Assembly: GCF_000613445.1 (NCBI RefSeq)
Contig: NZ_BAIZ01000008.1
Span: 28,072 to 92,071 of the forward strand
Length of the DNA: 64,000 nucleotides
Direction of reading: 5' to 3'
DNA from: Hoylesella shahii DSM 15611 = JCM 12083
GTDB taxonomy: Bacteria; Bacteroidota; Bacteroidia; Bacteroidales; Bacteroidaceae
In this document: positions 39,959 through 48,465 of the stretch, piece after piece
Layout of the letters: each line of letters starts with the position of its first letter
How positions within the stretch are numbered: the stretch's first letter is position 1
Position numbers and translations under genes: made by a program
The notes under the pieces: generated by a model
Told to the model about the DNA's origin: nothing
Seen by the model: only the letters and a program-made list of their open reading frames with translations
Database searches by the model: none

Positions 39959-40657
39959 ATGGTCAATAAAATAAAGAAACTAAAGAAACTAAAGAAGATA
40001 AGAATACACCGCGAAGGCACTGAAACACTGCTGCTTGGAGGAGTTATACTGATAGTGGTAGCATCACTTTTATGGATGCTTTTTGAGTGTAAAGTGGCCT
40101 TTTGGTCGTTTTTGGTGATATACGGCATAGCCTATGGCATCATCATTAACTTCTTTCGCTGTCCCATCCGTGTATTCAATGGAGAGACAGAGAAGGTGGT
40201 TGTGGCTCCTGCCGATGGCAAGATTGTGGTGATTGAAGAAGTAGACGAGAACACCTACTTCCACGATCGCCGTATCATGGTGTCTATTTTTATGAGTCTC
40301 TTTAATGTACACGCCAACTGGTTCCCGGTTGATGGTAAGGTTAAAATGGTGGAACACAAAGACGGAAACTTTCATAAGGCATGGTTGCCTAAAGCAAGTG
40401 AGGAAAACGAACATGCCGATGTGGTGATTACTACCCCCGAAGGCGTGGATATTCTCTGCCGACAGATTGCTGGAGCCATGGCTCGACGCATTGTTACCTA
40501 TGCCAAACCAGATGAAGATTGTTATATCGACGAACATCTAGGTTTTATCAAACTGGGTTCGCGCGTTGACGTGTTCCTGCCTTTGGGCACCGAAATATGC
40601 GTAAAGATGGGGCAACTAACCACGGGCGACCAAACCGTTTTGGCCAAGCTTAAATAA
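39959..40657 (+). CDS. psd: Phosphatidylserine decarboxylase
   Basis: 232 residues, the short form of the enzyme that turns phosphatidylserine into phosphatidylethanolamine at the inner membrane. One membrane segment near residues 23-60 follows a very basic start. The proenzyme self-cleavage site is GS in [13 protein letters not shown]201 would become the pyruvoyl group. The motif [18 protein letters not shown] is typical. It precedes pssA by 15 nt, so the enzymes making and using phosphatidylserine are cotranscribed. Confidence 0.95.
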   Translation: MVNKIKKLKKLKKIRIHREGTETLLLGGVILIVVASLLWMLFECKVAFWSFLVIYGIAYGIIINFFRCPIRVFNGETEKVVVAPADGKIVVIEEVDENTYFHDRRIMVSIFMSLFNVHANWFPVDGKVKMVEHKDGNFHKAWLPKASEENEHADVVITTPEGVDILCRQIAGAMARRIVTYAKPDEDCYIDEHLGFIKLGSRVDVFLPLGTEICVKMGQLTTGDQTVLAKLK

Positions 40658-40672
40658 TAAGGAGCACCGCTA

Positions 40673-41374
40673 ATGGCTAACATCATCACACGCCATATAC
40701 CCAATACTATTACCTGTTGCAACCTTATCTCGGGTTGTGTGGCCATCATGGCTGCCATATACGGCGACCTAAAGCTGGCCATGCTCTTCATTGTGGTTGG
40801 AGCAGTGTTCGACTTCTTTGATGGTATGGCAGCTCGCTTACTTCATGTTTCTTCGCCCATTGGTAAAGAACTTGATTCGCTTGCCGATGTCATCACCTTT
40901 GGTTTAGCTCCTTCGGTGATGCTTTTTCAAGAACTTTCAATATTAGAATATCCCTTTGGTAGCATTTATCGCTGGCAATTTTCTGGCGTCGTGCCATATG
41001 TTGCCTTCCTCATGGCAGCCTTTTCGGCTCTGCGTTTGGCAAAGTTTAATGTAGACGAACGACAGGCAACATCGTTTATCGGCTTGCCCACACCAGCTAA
41101 TGCCTTATTTTGGGGCTCGCTTCTTTTGGGGCTCGATAGGCAGATGCAAGCCCTTAATTGGGCGCCACTGGCTCTTATCGGCTTAATGTTGCTAAGCTGT
41201 TGGTTGTTAGTGGCCGAACTGCCAATGTTTGCACTCAAGTTCAAACAATGGGGATGGAAGGGTAACGAGATAAAATATATCTTCGTGTTGAGCTGTATTC
41301 CCTTGCTCATTATATTTAAGGTGTTGGCCTTTGCATCATCATTGCATGGTATGTGGTGCTTTCTATTTATGTAA
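40673..41374 (+). CDS. pssA: CDP-diacylglycerol-serine O-phosphatidyltransferase
   Basis: 233-residue integral membrane enzyme making phosphatidylserine from CDP-diacylglycerol and serine. The CDP-alcohol phosphotransferase signature DGMAARLLHVSSPIGKELDS+LAD (DG-x2-AR-x8-G-x3-D-x3-D) is intact near residues 56-78. Several hydrophobic segments follow. AGGAG lies upstream of the ATG at 40673. Its product is the substrate of Psd, encoded just upstream. Confidence 0.95.
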   Translation: MANIITRHIPNTITCCNLISGCVAIMAAIYGDLKLAMLFIVVGAVFDFFDGMAARLLHVSSPIGKELDSLADVITFGLAPSVMLFQELSILEYPFGSIYRWQFSGVVPYVAFLMAAFSALRLAKFNVDERQATSFIGLPTPANALFWGSLLLGLDRQMQALNWAPLALIGLMLLSCWLLVAELPMFALKFKQWGWKGNEIKYIFVLSCIPLLIIFKVLAFASSLHGMWCFLFM

Positions 41375-41396
41375 ATGCCACTAAAAAACAATAGGC

Positions 41397-41675
41397 ATGG
41401 AATTTATATTTAAGTCGATAGGTATTGGCTTGCTATCGGTTTTGGTTATTTTGTTGGTAGTTTTTTTATTGGTGTTCAGACGCATCATCAAGTCTGTTCG
41501 TCAAGCAATGCGCACATTCAACAATGCCACAGCTACAAATACCAATGCCCAATCAGCACAACGTGCAGGCAAAGAAGGAGAAGTGATTATAGACCATCGC
41601 ACTTCTGAACGCATAAACCAAAAGATATTTGAACAAAACGAAGGCGAGTATGTAGATTTTATTGAAGAGAAGTAG
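41397..41675 (+). CDS. DUF4834 small membrane protein
   Basis: 92 residues: one N-terminal membrane segment (residues ~6-27, LLSVLVILLVVFLLVF), then a short basic stretch and a polar tail ending EGEYVDFIEEK. Matches the Bacteroidetes family DUF4834, of unknown function. It lies 22 nt after pssA and 58 nt before metF and is probably cotranscribed. Confidence 0.75.
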   Translation: MEFIFKSIGIGLLSVLVILLVVFLLVFRRIIKSVRQAMRTFNNATATNTNAQSAQRAGKEGEVIIDHRTSERINQKIFEQNEGEYVDFIEEK

Positions 41676-41733
41676 CTCGCCACCATAAACAAATGTGTAA
41701 CTGCTCACAAGGCAGTTTTAACACCATATATCA

Positions 41734-42690
41734 ATGAAAGTAAGTGATTTTCTAAATAAAAAGGTGGCTACTAAAGGACTTTCGTTCGAGGTGCTGCCCC
41801 CATTAAAAGGCAACGGAACGGCACAACTGTTTCGTACCATTGATAAATTGCGAGAATTTAATCCCAATTACATCAACATAACCACGCACAACAGCGAGTT
41901 TGTGTATCGTGAATTGGACAACGGGCAATACGAACGCGACCGCATTCGTCGGCGCCCTGGAACAATTGCCATTGCTGCTGCCATTCAGCAACGTTATGGC
42001 ATACCCGTTATCCCGCACGTTATTTGTAGTGGCGCAACGGTTGAAAGTATTGAATACGAATTGCTCGACCTCCAGTTTCTTGGCATTCAAAACCTGCTTT
42101 TGCTGCGAGGCGACAAGGCTAGAGACGAACGAATGTTTACACCAACAGCCAACGGACACGCACACACCACCGACTTGATTGCACAGGTGAACCGATTTAA
42201 TGAAGGCTTTTTTGCCGATGGCACACCCATGAAGCATCCCGGCGAAAGCTTTGAATATGGCGTGGCTTGCTACCCAGAGAAACACGAGGAAGCCCCCAAC
42301 CTCGATATGGATATTGATTACTTGCTACAAAAGCAACAACTTGGAGCAACTTATGCCGTAACGCAGCTGTTTTACGACAACCAAAAGTTTTTCGACTTCG
42401 TGGAAAAGGCTCGCCAAAAGGGGGTTACCATCCCCATCGTGCCTGGCATTAAGCCTTTTGCCAAACTGTCGCAACTTACGATTATACCCCGCACCTTCCA
42501 TTGCGACCTGCCCACTGCGCTAGCTAGCGAAATCGTTAAATGTAAAACCGACGACGACGCACGTGCCTTGGGTGTGGAATGGGCAACACAACAGTGTCGC
42601 GAACTCTACCAACACGGTGTGCCTGGAATACATTTCTACACGGTGTCGGCAGTTGATTCTATTTATGAGGTGGCCAAAAATATTTTATGA
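41734..42690 (+). CDS. metF: 5,10-methylenetetrahydrofolate reductase
   Basis: 318-residue FAD enzyme making 5-methyltetrahydrofolate for methionine synthesis. TIM-barrel motifs: LSFEVLPPLKG at the start, NITTHNSEF, IPVIPHVICSGATVESIE, LLLRGDKA and TQLFYDNQKFFDFV, with FEYGVACYPEKHEEAPN in between. The stop overlaps the next start (ATGA). Length normal. Confidence 0.95.
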   Translation: MKVSDFLNKKVATKGLSFEVLPPLKGNGTAQLFRTIDKLREFNPNYINITTHNSEFVYRELDNGQYERDRIRRRPGTIAIAAAIQQRYGIPVIPHVICSGATVESIEYELLDLQFLGIQNLLLLRGDKARDERMFTPTANGHAHTTDLIAQVNRFNEGFFADGTPMKHPGESFEYGVACYPEKHEEAPNLDMDIDYLLQKQQLGATYAVTQLFYDNQKFFDFVEKARQKGVTIPIVPGIKPFAKLSQLTIIPRTFHCDLPTALASEIVKCKTDDDARALGVEWATQQCRELYQHGVPGIHFYTVSAVDSIYEVAKNIL

Positions 42691-43826
42691 ACTGGAACGA
42701 TGTGATAGGGCAAGACGATGTTAAGCGTAGGCTTATAAGCATGGTGCATCACAATAGGTTGCCTCATGCGCTGTTGTTTTGTGGCCCTTCAGGAAGCGGG
42801 AAAATGGCCATGGCTCTGGCTTTCGCATCGTATTTGCTTTGCGAAAACCATGCCCAAGGCAATCAGCCTTGTGGGCAATGCGCCTCGTGTGCTATGATGC
42901 GGCGCTTCGAACATCCCGATTTGCATTTTGCGTTTCCCGTTATTCGGCCCGCTGGCACGTCTAGCGAACATAAAATGAGCAGTGAAGACTTTGCACCCGA
43001 GTGGCGCGAGATGCTGCAAAAAACACTCTATCCCACGATGGACCTGTGGCTTGAACAAATGGATGCCGCCAACCAACAGGCACAAATGGGCGTGGGCGAA
43101 AGCGATTTGTTGATGAAAAGGCTCGGCATGAAGTCGAGCCAAGGCGGATATAAGGTGGCTGTGGTGTGGATGGCCGAACGTATGAACCAGGAATGCGCCA
43201 ATAAATTGCTTAAACTGCTTGAGGAACCACCAGCGCAAACGCTCTTCATCCTTGTGTGTCAAGAACCCGAACAGCTACTCGAAACCATCAAAAGCCGAAC
43301 CCAACGCCTAGACCTGCCACCGATAACTGTGGCCGACATGCAGCAGGCGCTTGTGGAAAGACGCAATATCAACGCCGACGATGCTCGCCGAGTGGCACGA
43401 CTGGCCAACGGTAGCTGGACTAATGCCCTGGCAGAGCTTAGCGCCGACAACGAAAACAAATTGTTTCTCGACATGTTTATCATGCTCATGAGACTGGCTT
43501 ATCAACGCAACATCCGCGAATTGCGCCGATGGAGCGATGCCGTGGCTGCTTATGGGCGCGAAAAACAAAAACGAATGCTCACCTATTTTGCTCGCCTGAT
43601 GCGCGAAAACTTTATGTTTAACTTCGGCATCGACGACCTAGTGTATATGTCTCGAGATGAAGAAAACTTCGCCAAGAACTTCGCTCGCTTTGTTAACGAA
43701 CAAAATATTGTGGAGATTTCTGAACTTATAGACCGTTGCATTCGCGACATCTCGCAGAATGCCAATGCCAAAGTGGTGTTCTTCGACTATGCCGTGAACA
43801 TGATTCTCTATATCAAAAAGGCATAA
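42687..43826 (+). CDS. holB: DNA polymerase III delta' subunit (clamp loader)
   Basis: 379 residues. AAA+ clamp-loader module: P-loop CGPSGSGKM (residues ~32-40), a zinc-binding stretch CENHAQGNQPCGQCASC, and KVAVVWMAERMNQECANKLL+KLLEEPP, with a sensor-like IKSRTQRL later. The invariant T/S after the P-loop lysine is M here (GKM), so ATP binding may be weak or lost, as expected for delta' rather than tau/gamma. Translationally coupled to metF by the 4-nt overlap. Confidence 0.92.
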   Translation: MNWNDVIGQDDVKRRLISMVHHNRLPHALLFCGPSGSGKMAMALAFASYLLCENHAQGNQPCGQCASCAMMRRFEHPDLHFAFPVIRPAGTSSEHKMSSEDFAPEWREMLQKTLYPTMDLWLEQMDAANQQAQMGVGESDLLMKRLGMKSSQGGYKVAVVWMAERMNQECANKLLKLLEEPPAQTLFILVCQEPEQLLETIKSRTQRLDLPPITVADMQQALVERRNINADDARRVARLANGSWTNALAELSADNENKLFLDMFIMLMRLAYQRNIRELRRWSDAVAAYGREKQKRMLTYFARLMRENFMFNFGIDDLVYMSRDEENFAKNFARFVNEQNIVEISELIDRCIRDISQNANAKVVFFDYAVNMILYIKKA

Positions 43827-43976
43827 AGGGCGCCACGAGCTGGCCTACATCTTATATAACCTACTTTAATGGCTGGTATAGGGCATGGCAATGCCTTCAT
43901 CAAATTGCACTCTCCGGCACTTTTTCGCACGATAAAGGCGAAGTTTGGGCCGCCAACATATAAACAATACGAACAA

Positions 43977-45296
43977 ATGGATTATAAAAATATGAAATTC
44001 AAGGTGGCCAACGGCACCGACCGCGGACTGTGTTGCGGCGGATGTTGCAGGTCGGACCACCAACTGAATACCTACGACTGGTTGGCCGACGTGGTGAACG
44101 ACCCCGATAAAACCGACCTTGTTGAGGTGCAGTTCAAAAATACACGCAAAGGATATTATCATAATGTGAACAACTTGCAACTCACTAAGGGCGACACCGT
44201 GGCAGTAGAAGCAAGTCCTGGACACGATATTGGCGTGGTTACGCTTACGGGAAGACTCGTGGCTTTGCAAATAAAAAAAGCCAACTTGAAGTCGGCCGAT
44301 GATATCAAACGCATCTACCGACTGGCAAAGCCCGTTGACTTGGATAAGTATGAGGAGGCAAAAAGTCGTGAAAACGACACCATGATACAAAGCCGACAGA
44401 TAGCAAAAGACCTGGGATTGAAAATGAAAATAGGCGATGTGGAATATCAAGGCGATGGCAATAAGGCCATTTTCTACTATATTGCCGACGAACGCGTAGA
44501 CTTTAGACAGCTTATTAAGGTGCTGGCCGATACTTTCCACGTGCGTATAGAAATGAAACAGATTGGCGCACGCCAAGAAGCGGGACGTATTGGCGGAACA
44601 GGACCTTGTGGAAGGGAACTGTGCTGCGCCACTTGGAACAAAAATTTTGTCTCGGTTAACACCAATGCTGCTCGCTTTCAAGATATTTCGCTTAATCCTC
44701 AAAAGCTTGCTGGTATGTGCGGTAAACTCAAATGCTGCCTTAATTACGAAGTAGACAATTACGTGGAGGCTGCTAAACGTATGCCAAGCAAAGAGATTTC
44801 GTTACACACTGGCGATGCCGAATACTTTGTTTTCAAAACAGATATTTTGGCGGGTACGGTTACTTACTCTACGGATAAAAACCTTGCAGCCAACCTCGTA
44901 ACAATCTCGGCCGAGCGAGCTAGAACGGTTATCGAAATGAATAGACGTGGAGAGAAACCTGATGTGCTGGAAGAAGAACGTCACAGAAAACCTGCCGACA
45001 AACCCATTGACCTCTTGGCCAATGCCGACCTGAGTAGGTTCGACAAAAACAAACGGCCCAAACGTCAAAACAACAATAAGCAGAAAGCTGATAAACGCGA
45101 AGCTGCTGCTCCTCAAAATGGGCAACAACCACGGAAGGAACAACCGCGACAGCGCGAACAGCAGCCCGAAAGACGCAAACAAAAACCACAGCAGCGTGCT
45201 CAAGAGGGCAAAAACGATAACAACGCTAATCGGCCCCGCAGAGAAAACCAAAGAAGGCAGGGCTCGCAGCCTGGCAATGGTCAACAGCAGAAATAA
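43977..45296 (+). CDS. ricT: PSP1-domain protein, RicT (YaaT) family
   Basis: 439 residues from the ATG at 43977, chosen because the conserved part begins MDYKNMKFKVANGT; the frame is open 36 codons further. The Cys-rich start GLCCGGCCRS, then the PSP1 domain with GTGPCGRELCC and GMCGKLKCCLNYE. RicT binds Fe-S clusters with partners in Bacillus and affects RNA processing; its role in Bacteroidetes is not established. The last ~100 residues (after ~330) are low-complexity K/R/Q/N-rich and probably disordered. gldH follows 13 nt later. Confidence 0.87.
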   Translation: MDYKNMKFKVANGTDRGLCCGGCCRSDHQLNTYDWLADVVNDPDKTDLVEVQFKNTRKGYYHNVNNLQLTKGDTVAVEASPGHDIGVVTLTGRLVALQIKKANLKSADDIKRIYRLAKPVDLDKYEEAKSRENDTMIQSRQIAKDLGLKMKIGDVEYQGDGNKAIFYYIADERVDFRQLIKVLADTFHVRIEMKQIGARQEAGRIGGTGPCGRELCCATWNKNFVSVNTNAARFQDISLNPQKLAGMCGKLKCCLNYEVDNYVEAAKRMPSKEISLHTGDAEYFVFKTDILAGTVTYSTDKNLAANLVTISAERARTVIEMNRRGEKPDVLEEERHRKPADKPIDLLANADLSRFDKNKRPKRQNNNKQKADKREAAAPQNGQQPRKEQPRQREQQPERRKQKPQQRAQEGKNDNNANRPRRENQRRQGSQPGNGQQQK

Positions 45297-45309
45297 GAAT
45301 AGCAAACCC

Positions 45310-45801
45310 ATGAAGCGTTTATTGTACAGCGCATTGGTGGCCCTTGTGGTCGTCATGATGAGCGCATGCAGCATAGACACCGTCTACCATCGATACAGTC
45401 ACACATCGGTGAGCGGATGGGAGAAAAACGACACCCTGAAGTTTTATGTGCCTCGGCTACGTCAGGGTGGCGTTTTTGCCCAGCAATTAGACGTGCGCAT
45501 CAATGGCGCTTACCCTTTTACAGCTGCCACGCTTATTGTTAAGCAGCGCATAGTGCCTGGAAATGCCGTGCTAACCGATACCGTCAATTGCACGTTTAGC
45601 AAACCCGATGGCACAAGGCTGACGCGTGGTATCAGCTATTACCAATATAGTTTCCCCATTGCCAAACCCGATTTGCGCGAGGGTGATAGCTTGGTGGTGA
45701 GCATTTATCACGATATGAAACGCGATATGCTGCCAGGTATATCCGATGTAGGTCTGCATATCTGTCGTGTTAGCTATTTGCACGATAGGCTGTATAAATA
45801 A
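45310..45801 (+). CDS. gldH: Gliding motility lipoprotein GldH
   Basis: 163 residues. The signal ends in the lipobox MSAC (C20), followed by SIDTVYHRYSHTSVSGWEKN+D, typical of GldH. The family is required for gliding in Flavobacterium and belongs to the type IX secretion/gliding set, here also represented by porW and porX on the other strand. The start at 45310 is chosen for the signal peptide; the frame is open further up inside ricT. Last gene of the psd-gldH run, with a good terminator. Confidence 0.88.
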   Translation: MKRLLYSALVALVVVMMSACSIDTVYHRYSHTSVSGWEKNDTLKFYVPRLRQGGVFAQQLDVRINGAYPFTAATLIVKQRIVPGNAVLTDTVNCTFSKPDGTRLTRGISYYQYSFPIAKPDLREGDSLVVSIYHDMKRDMLPGISDVGLHICRVSYLHDRLYK

Positions 45802-45828
45802 GGTGTAAGGAGAAAGTGTATAAAACAA

Positions 45829-45868
45829 AAACGCCACATCCGTATTCTCTCGGGTGTGGCGTTTGTAT
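45829..45868 (+). terminator. Terminator of the psd-gldH run
   Basis: Stem AAACGCCACATCCG / CGGGTGTGGCGTTT with a TATTCTCT loop, then GTATTTG. Confidence 0.85.
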
Positions 45869-45948
45869 TTGTGTGGGGATAGCGGTCTCCACTGTTGTAT
45901 TGCAGCGCGCAACTGTTTTGCCATATAGCTTAGTGGTAAAACCTAAAC

Positions 45949-46045
45949 CCTGATTTATCGTTAGAATCTACGCCGATTAAGGAAAAGTAAGCTGAGGTTC
46001 AGTCTTTAACTCAAATCTGTTTAGGCTCTAATGGCCGATTGGGAT
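45949..46045. repeat. Degenerate or half-length relative of the MITE-like family
   Basis: The right end on the minus strand reads CCCAATCGGCCATTAGAGCC then TAAACAGATTT, matching the left ends of copies A and C over ~31 bp. The other end (CCCTGATTTATCGTTAGAATC) only vaguely recalls the terminal repeat. No target duplication seen. The rest of the 45.87-46.31 kb spacer holds nothing I recognise. Confidence 0.5.
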
Positions 46046-46311
46046 TGAAAAGTGTGCAAGTTCTTTTCTTTGTTTCTTATTTATTGCTGTCTGGTAAAAA
46101 CTTTTATACGCATAAAAAAGTTTTACCGAGCGCCAATATTTCTTTTAAAGTTTGAGAAAGAATAATGTGGGTTGGTACAATTTGATTAGTGATGTATAGG
46201 TTCTGTTAAGAAGAAATATAGATGTGCAGAAGTGAAGAAAACGTATTGTGGTTGGTGATGGCAAAGACGCAAAAAAAGGGCAAGGCGCAGGGAATAAGAG
46301 AATAGTATATA

Positions 46312-46359
46312 AGAATTGGTACATATAGGTTTAAAACATCATTGTTATGTACCAATTCT
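46312..46359 (-). terminator. Perfect 14-bp hairpin after tsaE
   Basis: AGAATTGGTACATA / TATGTACCAATTCT around a 20-nt loop, 30 nt past the tsaE stop. No strong U-run follows, so it may end or protect the aroA-tsaE transcript. Confidence 0.55.
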
Positions 46360-46389
46360 CTATGCACAGAACCCCCAACCGCGTGAGTT

Positions 46390-46803
46390 TTAAAACGTCA
46401 CCGTGCGGCTTCCGTCTGTTTGTTCTTCTATTTTCACCTTTATAACATCGAGGGGCAGAATCTCTTCGATGAGTTCGGGCCACTCTAAAAAGCAAAGTGA
46501 GCCACTGTAAAAATAGTCTTCGTAGCCCATGTCGTACACTTCTTCGAGTTTTTTAATGCGGTAGAAGTCGAAGTGGAAGATGGGTTTGGGTGTTTGTTCG
46601 CTGTGATATTCGTTTACGATGGCGAAGGTTGGCGAGGTGATAACATCAGTAACACCCAGCTCTTCGCAGATGGCTTTGATGAAAGTGGTTTTGCCAGAGC
46701 CCATCTTTCCGTAAAAGGCGAACACCTTACCAGTGCTGATATTGTCGATAAATTGTTTGGCCACATGATGTATTTGGGCCAGAGATGTGATTGTAAGTGT
46801 CAT
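46390..46803 (-). CDS. tsaE: tRNA threonylcarbamoyladenosine biosynthesis ATPase TsaE
   Basis: 137 residues. Walker A YGKMGSGKTT (residues ~31-40), then VTSPTFAIVNEY-like VITSPTFAIVNEYH and FHFDFYRIKKLEE, all diagnostic of TsaE (YjeE). It supports TsaB-TsaC-TsaD in making t6A on ANN-decoding tRNAs. It follows porX by 99 nt on the same strand, the last gene of the aroA-tsaE run. Confidence 0.95.
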   Translation of the reverse strand: MTLTITSLAQIHHVAKQFIDNISTGKVFAFYGKMGSGKTTFIKAICEELGVTDVITSPTFAIVNEYHSEQTPKPIFHFDFYRIKKLEEVYDMGYEDYFYSGSLCFLEWPELIEEILPLDVIKVKIEEQTDGSRTVTF

Positions 46804-46902
46804 TATGTGTTATGGGTTTTGTCTTTCCGCGGGTTCGTTTGTCCCTTGGTTAGGCGGTTTAATGCTTATTTATGTGGGTTGTTGTCGCTTCGAAAGGGTT
46901 GA

Positions 46903-48462
46903 TTAGCGTCTGCGGCGCATGGTAACCAGAGGCACGAGCATCTCTTCCATGCTTATTCCCCCGTGTTGGAATGTGTCTTTGTAGTACGATACATAATAAT
47001 TGTAGTTGTTGGGGTAGGCAAAGAAGCTGTTGCCAGTGGCAAACACGTAGCTGGTGCTGATGTTTGGCGATGGCAATTGTGCCTTGTGTGGCTCTTTAAT
47101 GGTGAACACCTCCTTGGAATTATAGTTGAGGTTTTTGCCCAACTTATAGCGTAGGTTGGTGTTAGTGTTGCGGTCGCCTACAATTTTTACGGGTTTTGAT
47201 GCGCGTATAGAGCCGTGGTCGGTGGTGAGCACCACGGTGAAATCGCTTTGCGAAAGCCGTTTGAAGAGGTCGGCCAGTATGGAATGGCGGAACCAGCTGA
47301 GGGTTATGGAGCGGTAAGCCGACTCGTTGTTGGCCAGTTCGCGCACCATGCGCGATTCAGTTCTGGCGTGCGAGAGCATGTCGATGAAGTTGAACACCAT
47401 CACGTTAAGGTGGTTTTGCGACAGTTGTGAGAAGTGTTCTAGCAGTTTTTCGGCATCTGCAGAGGTGTTTACTTTGGTGTAACTAAAGGTGTCGCGACGT
47501 CGATAACGTTCAATTTGGGTTTTAATGAGCAAGTCTTCGTTGAGATTTTTACCCTCAGCTTCGTCTTCGTCGACCCATAGTTCGGGGAACATTTTGGCGA
47601 TTTTGTTTGGCATCAAGCCACTGAATATGGCGTTGCGGGCATATTGCGTGGCGGTGGGCAGAATGGAAATATACATGTCTTCGTCGATGTCGAAGAGGTC
47701 TCCAATCTCGCTTTCGAGCATTTTCCATTGGTCGTAACGAAAGTTATCGAGCACAACAAGGAACACTTTTTCGCCTTTATCAAGCAAAGGGAAGATGGAA
47801 TGTTTGAAGAGGTCGGGGCTCATCACAGGGCGTCCGTTGGCAGTGGATGCCCCTTCGGCCACCCAGTTCAAGTAGTTGGTCTTTACGTATTTGGCAAATC
47901 CGTTGTTGGCTTCTTCTTTTTGTGTTATTAAAATATCGGCCATGCTGCTGCCCGTGTTGCTTAGTTCGAGTTCCCAGTGCACCAATCGGCGATAGACTTT
48001 GCGCCAATCGTCGAGAGTTTTGCAGTCCATTATCTGCATGGAAATGTCTTGGAAGTTTTGTTGATAGCCCGTTTGCGTCACTTCAGAAACAATCTCTTTT
48101 CGGTGAATATTTTTCTTTAGCGTGAGCAAAATTTGGCTCGGGTTAACAGGCTTGATAAGATAATCGGCTATTTTAGAGCCAATGGCCTGTTCCATAATAT
48201 TCTCTTCTTCGCTTTTGGTGCACATCACCACAGGTGTGGCGGGCTGTATCTCTTTGATGCGTTGCAGCGTTTCGAGTCCCGAAATTCCAGGCATCATCTC
48301 GTCTAGCATGATGAGGTCGAAGTTACGTTGTGTGCATTGGTCTAATGCATCCATGCCATTGGTGACGGTAACTACCTCGTAACCTTTTTTTTCTAAAAAT
48401 ATGATGTGAGCCTTGAGTAGTTCAATCTCGTCATCGGCCCATAAAATCAGTCCGTTGTTCAT
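46903..48462 (-). CDS. porX: PorX, type IX secretion response regulator with PglZ/alkaline phosphatase domain
   Basis: 519 residues. The N-terminal receiver domain has the acidic pair D10-D11, phosphoacceptor D54 (LIMLDEMMPG), T82 and K104. The C-terminal PglZ-type phosphatase domain has metal-ligand motifs LDNFRYDQW, LPTATQYARNAIFSG (candidate Thr nucleophile), TTDHGS and FQHGGISMEEM. In Porphyromonas gingivalis PorX regulates type IX secretion, with the PorY kinase. The start lies 3 nt from the end of porW, so the two are cotranscribed. All key residues are present. Confidence 0.95.
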   Translation of the reverse strand: MNNGLILWADDEIELLKAHIIFLEKKGYEVVTVTNGMDALDQCTQRNFDLIMLDEMMPGISGLETLQRIKEIQPATPVVMCTKSEEENIMEQAIGSKIADYLIKPVNPSQILLTLKKNIHRKEIVSEVTQTGYQQNFQDISMQIMDCKTLDDWRKVYRRLVHWELELSNTGSSMADILITQKEEANNGFAKYVKTNYLNWVAEGASTANGRPVMSPDLFKHSIFPLLDKGEKVFLVVLDNFRYDQWKMLESEIGDLFDIDEDMYISILPTATQYARNAIFSGLMPNKIAKMFPELWVDEDEAEGKNLNEDLLIKTQIERYRRRDTFSYTKVNTSADAEKLLEHFSQLSQNHLNVMVFNFIDMLSHARTESRMVRELANNESAYRSITLSWFRHSILADLFKRLSQSDFTVVLTTDHGSIRASKPVKIVGDRNTNTNLRYKLGKNLNYNSKEVFTIKEPHKAQLPSPNISTSYVFATGNSFFAYPNNYNYYVSYYKDTFQHGGISMEEMLVPLVTMRRRR

Positions 48463-48465
48463 TGT

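Noticed and set aside
45919..46040. A tRNA-like stretch (TAGCTTAGTGGTAAAAC) and a GGTTCAGTC further on
   Set aside because: The D-arm resemblance is good, but no 7-bp acceptor stem, proper anticodon arm or standard T-loop can be fitted within tRNA length. It also overlaps the MITE relative.
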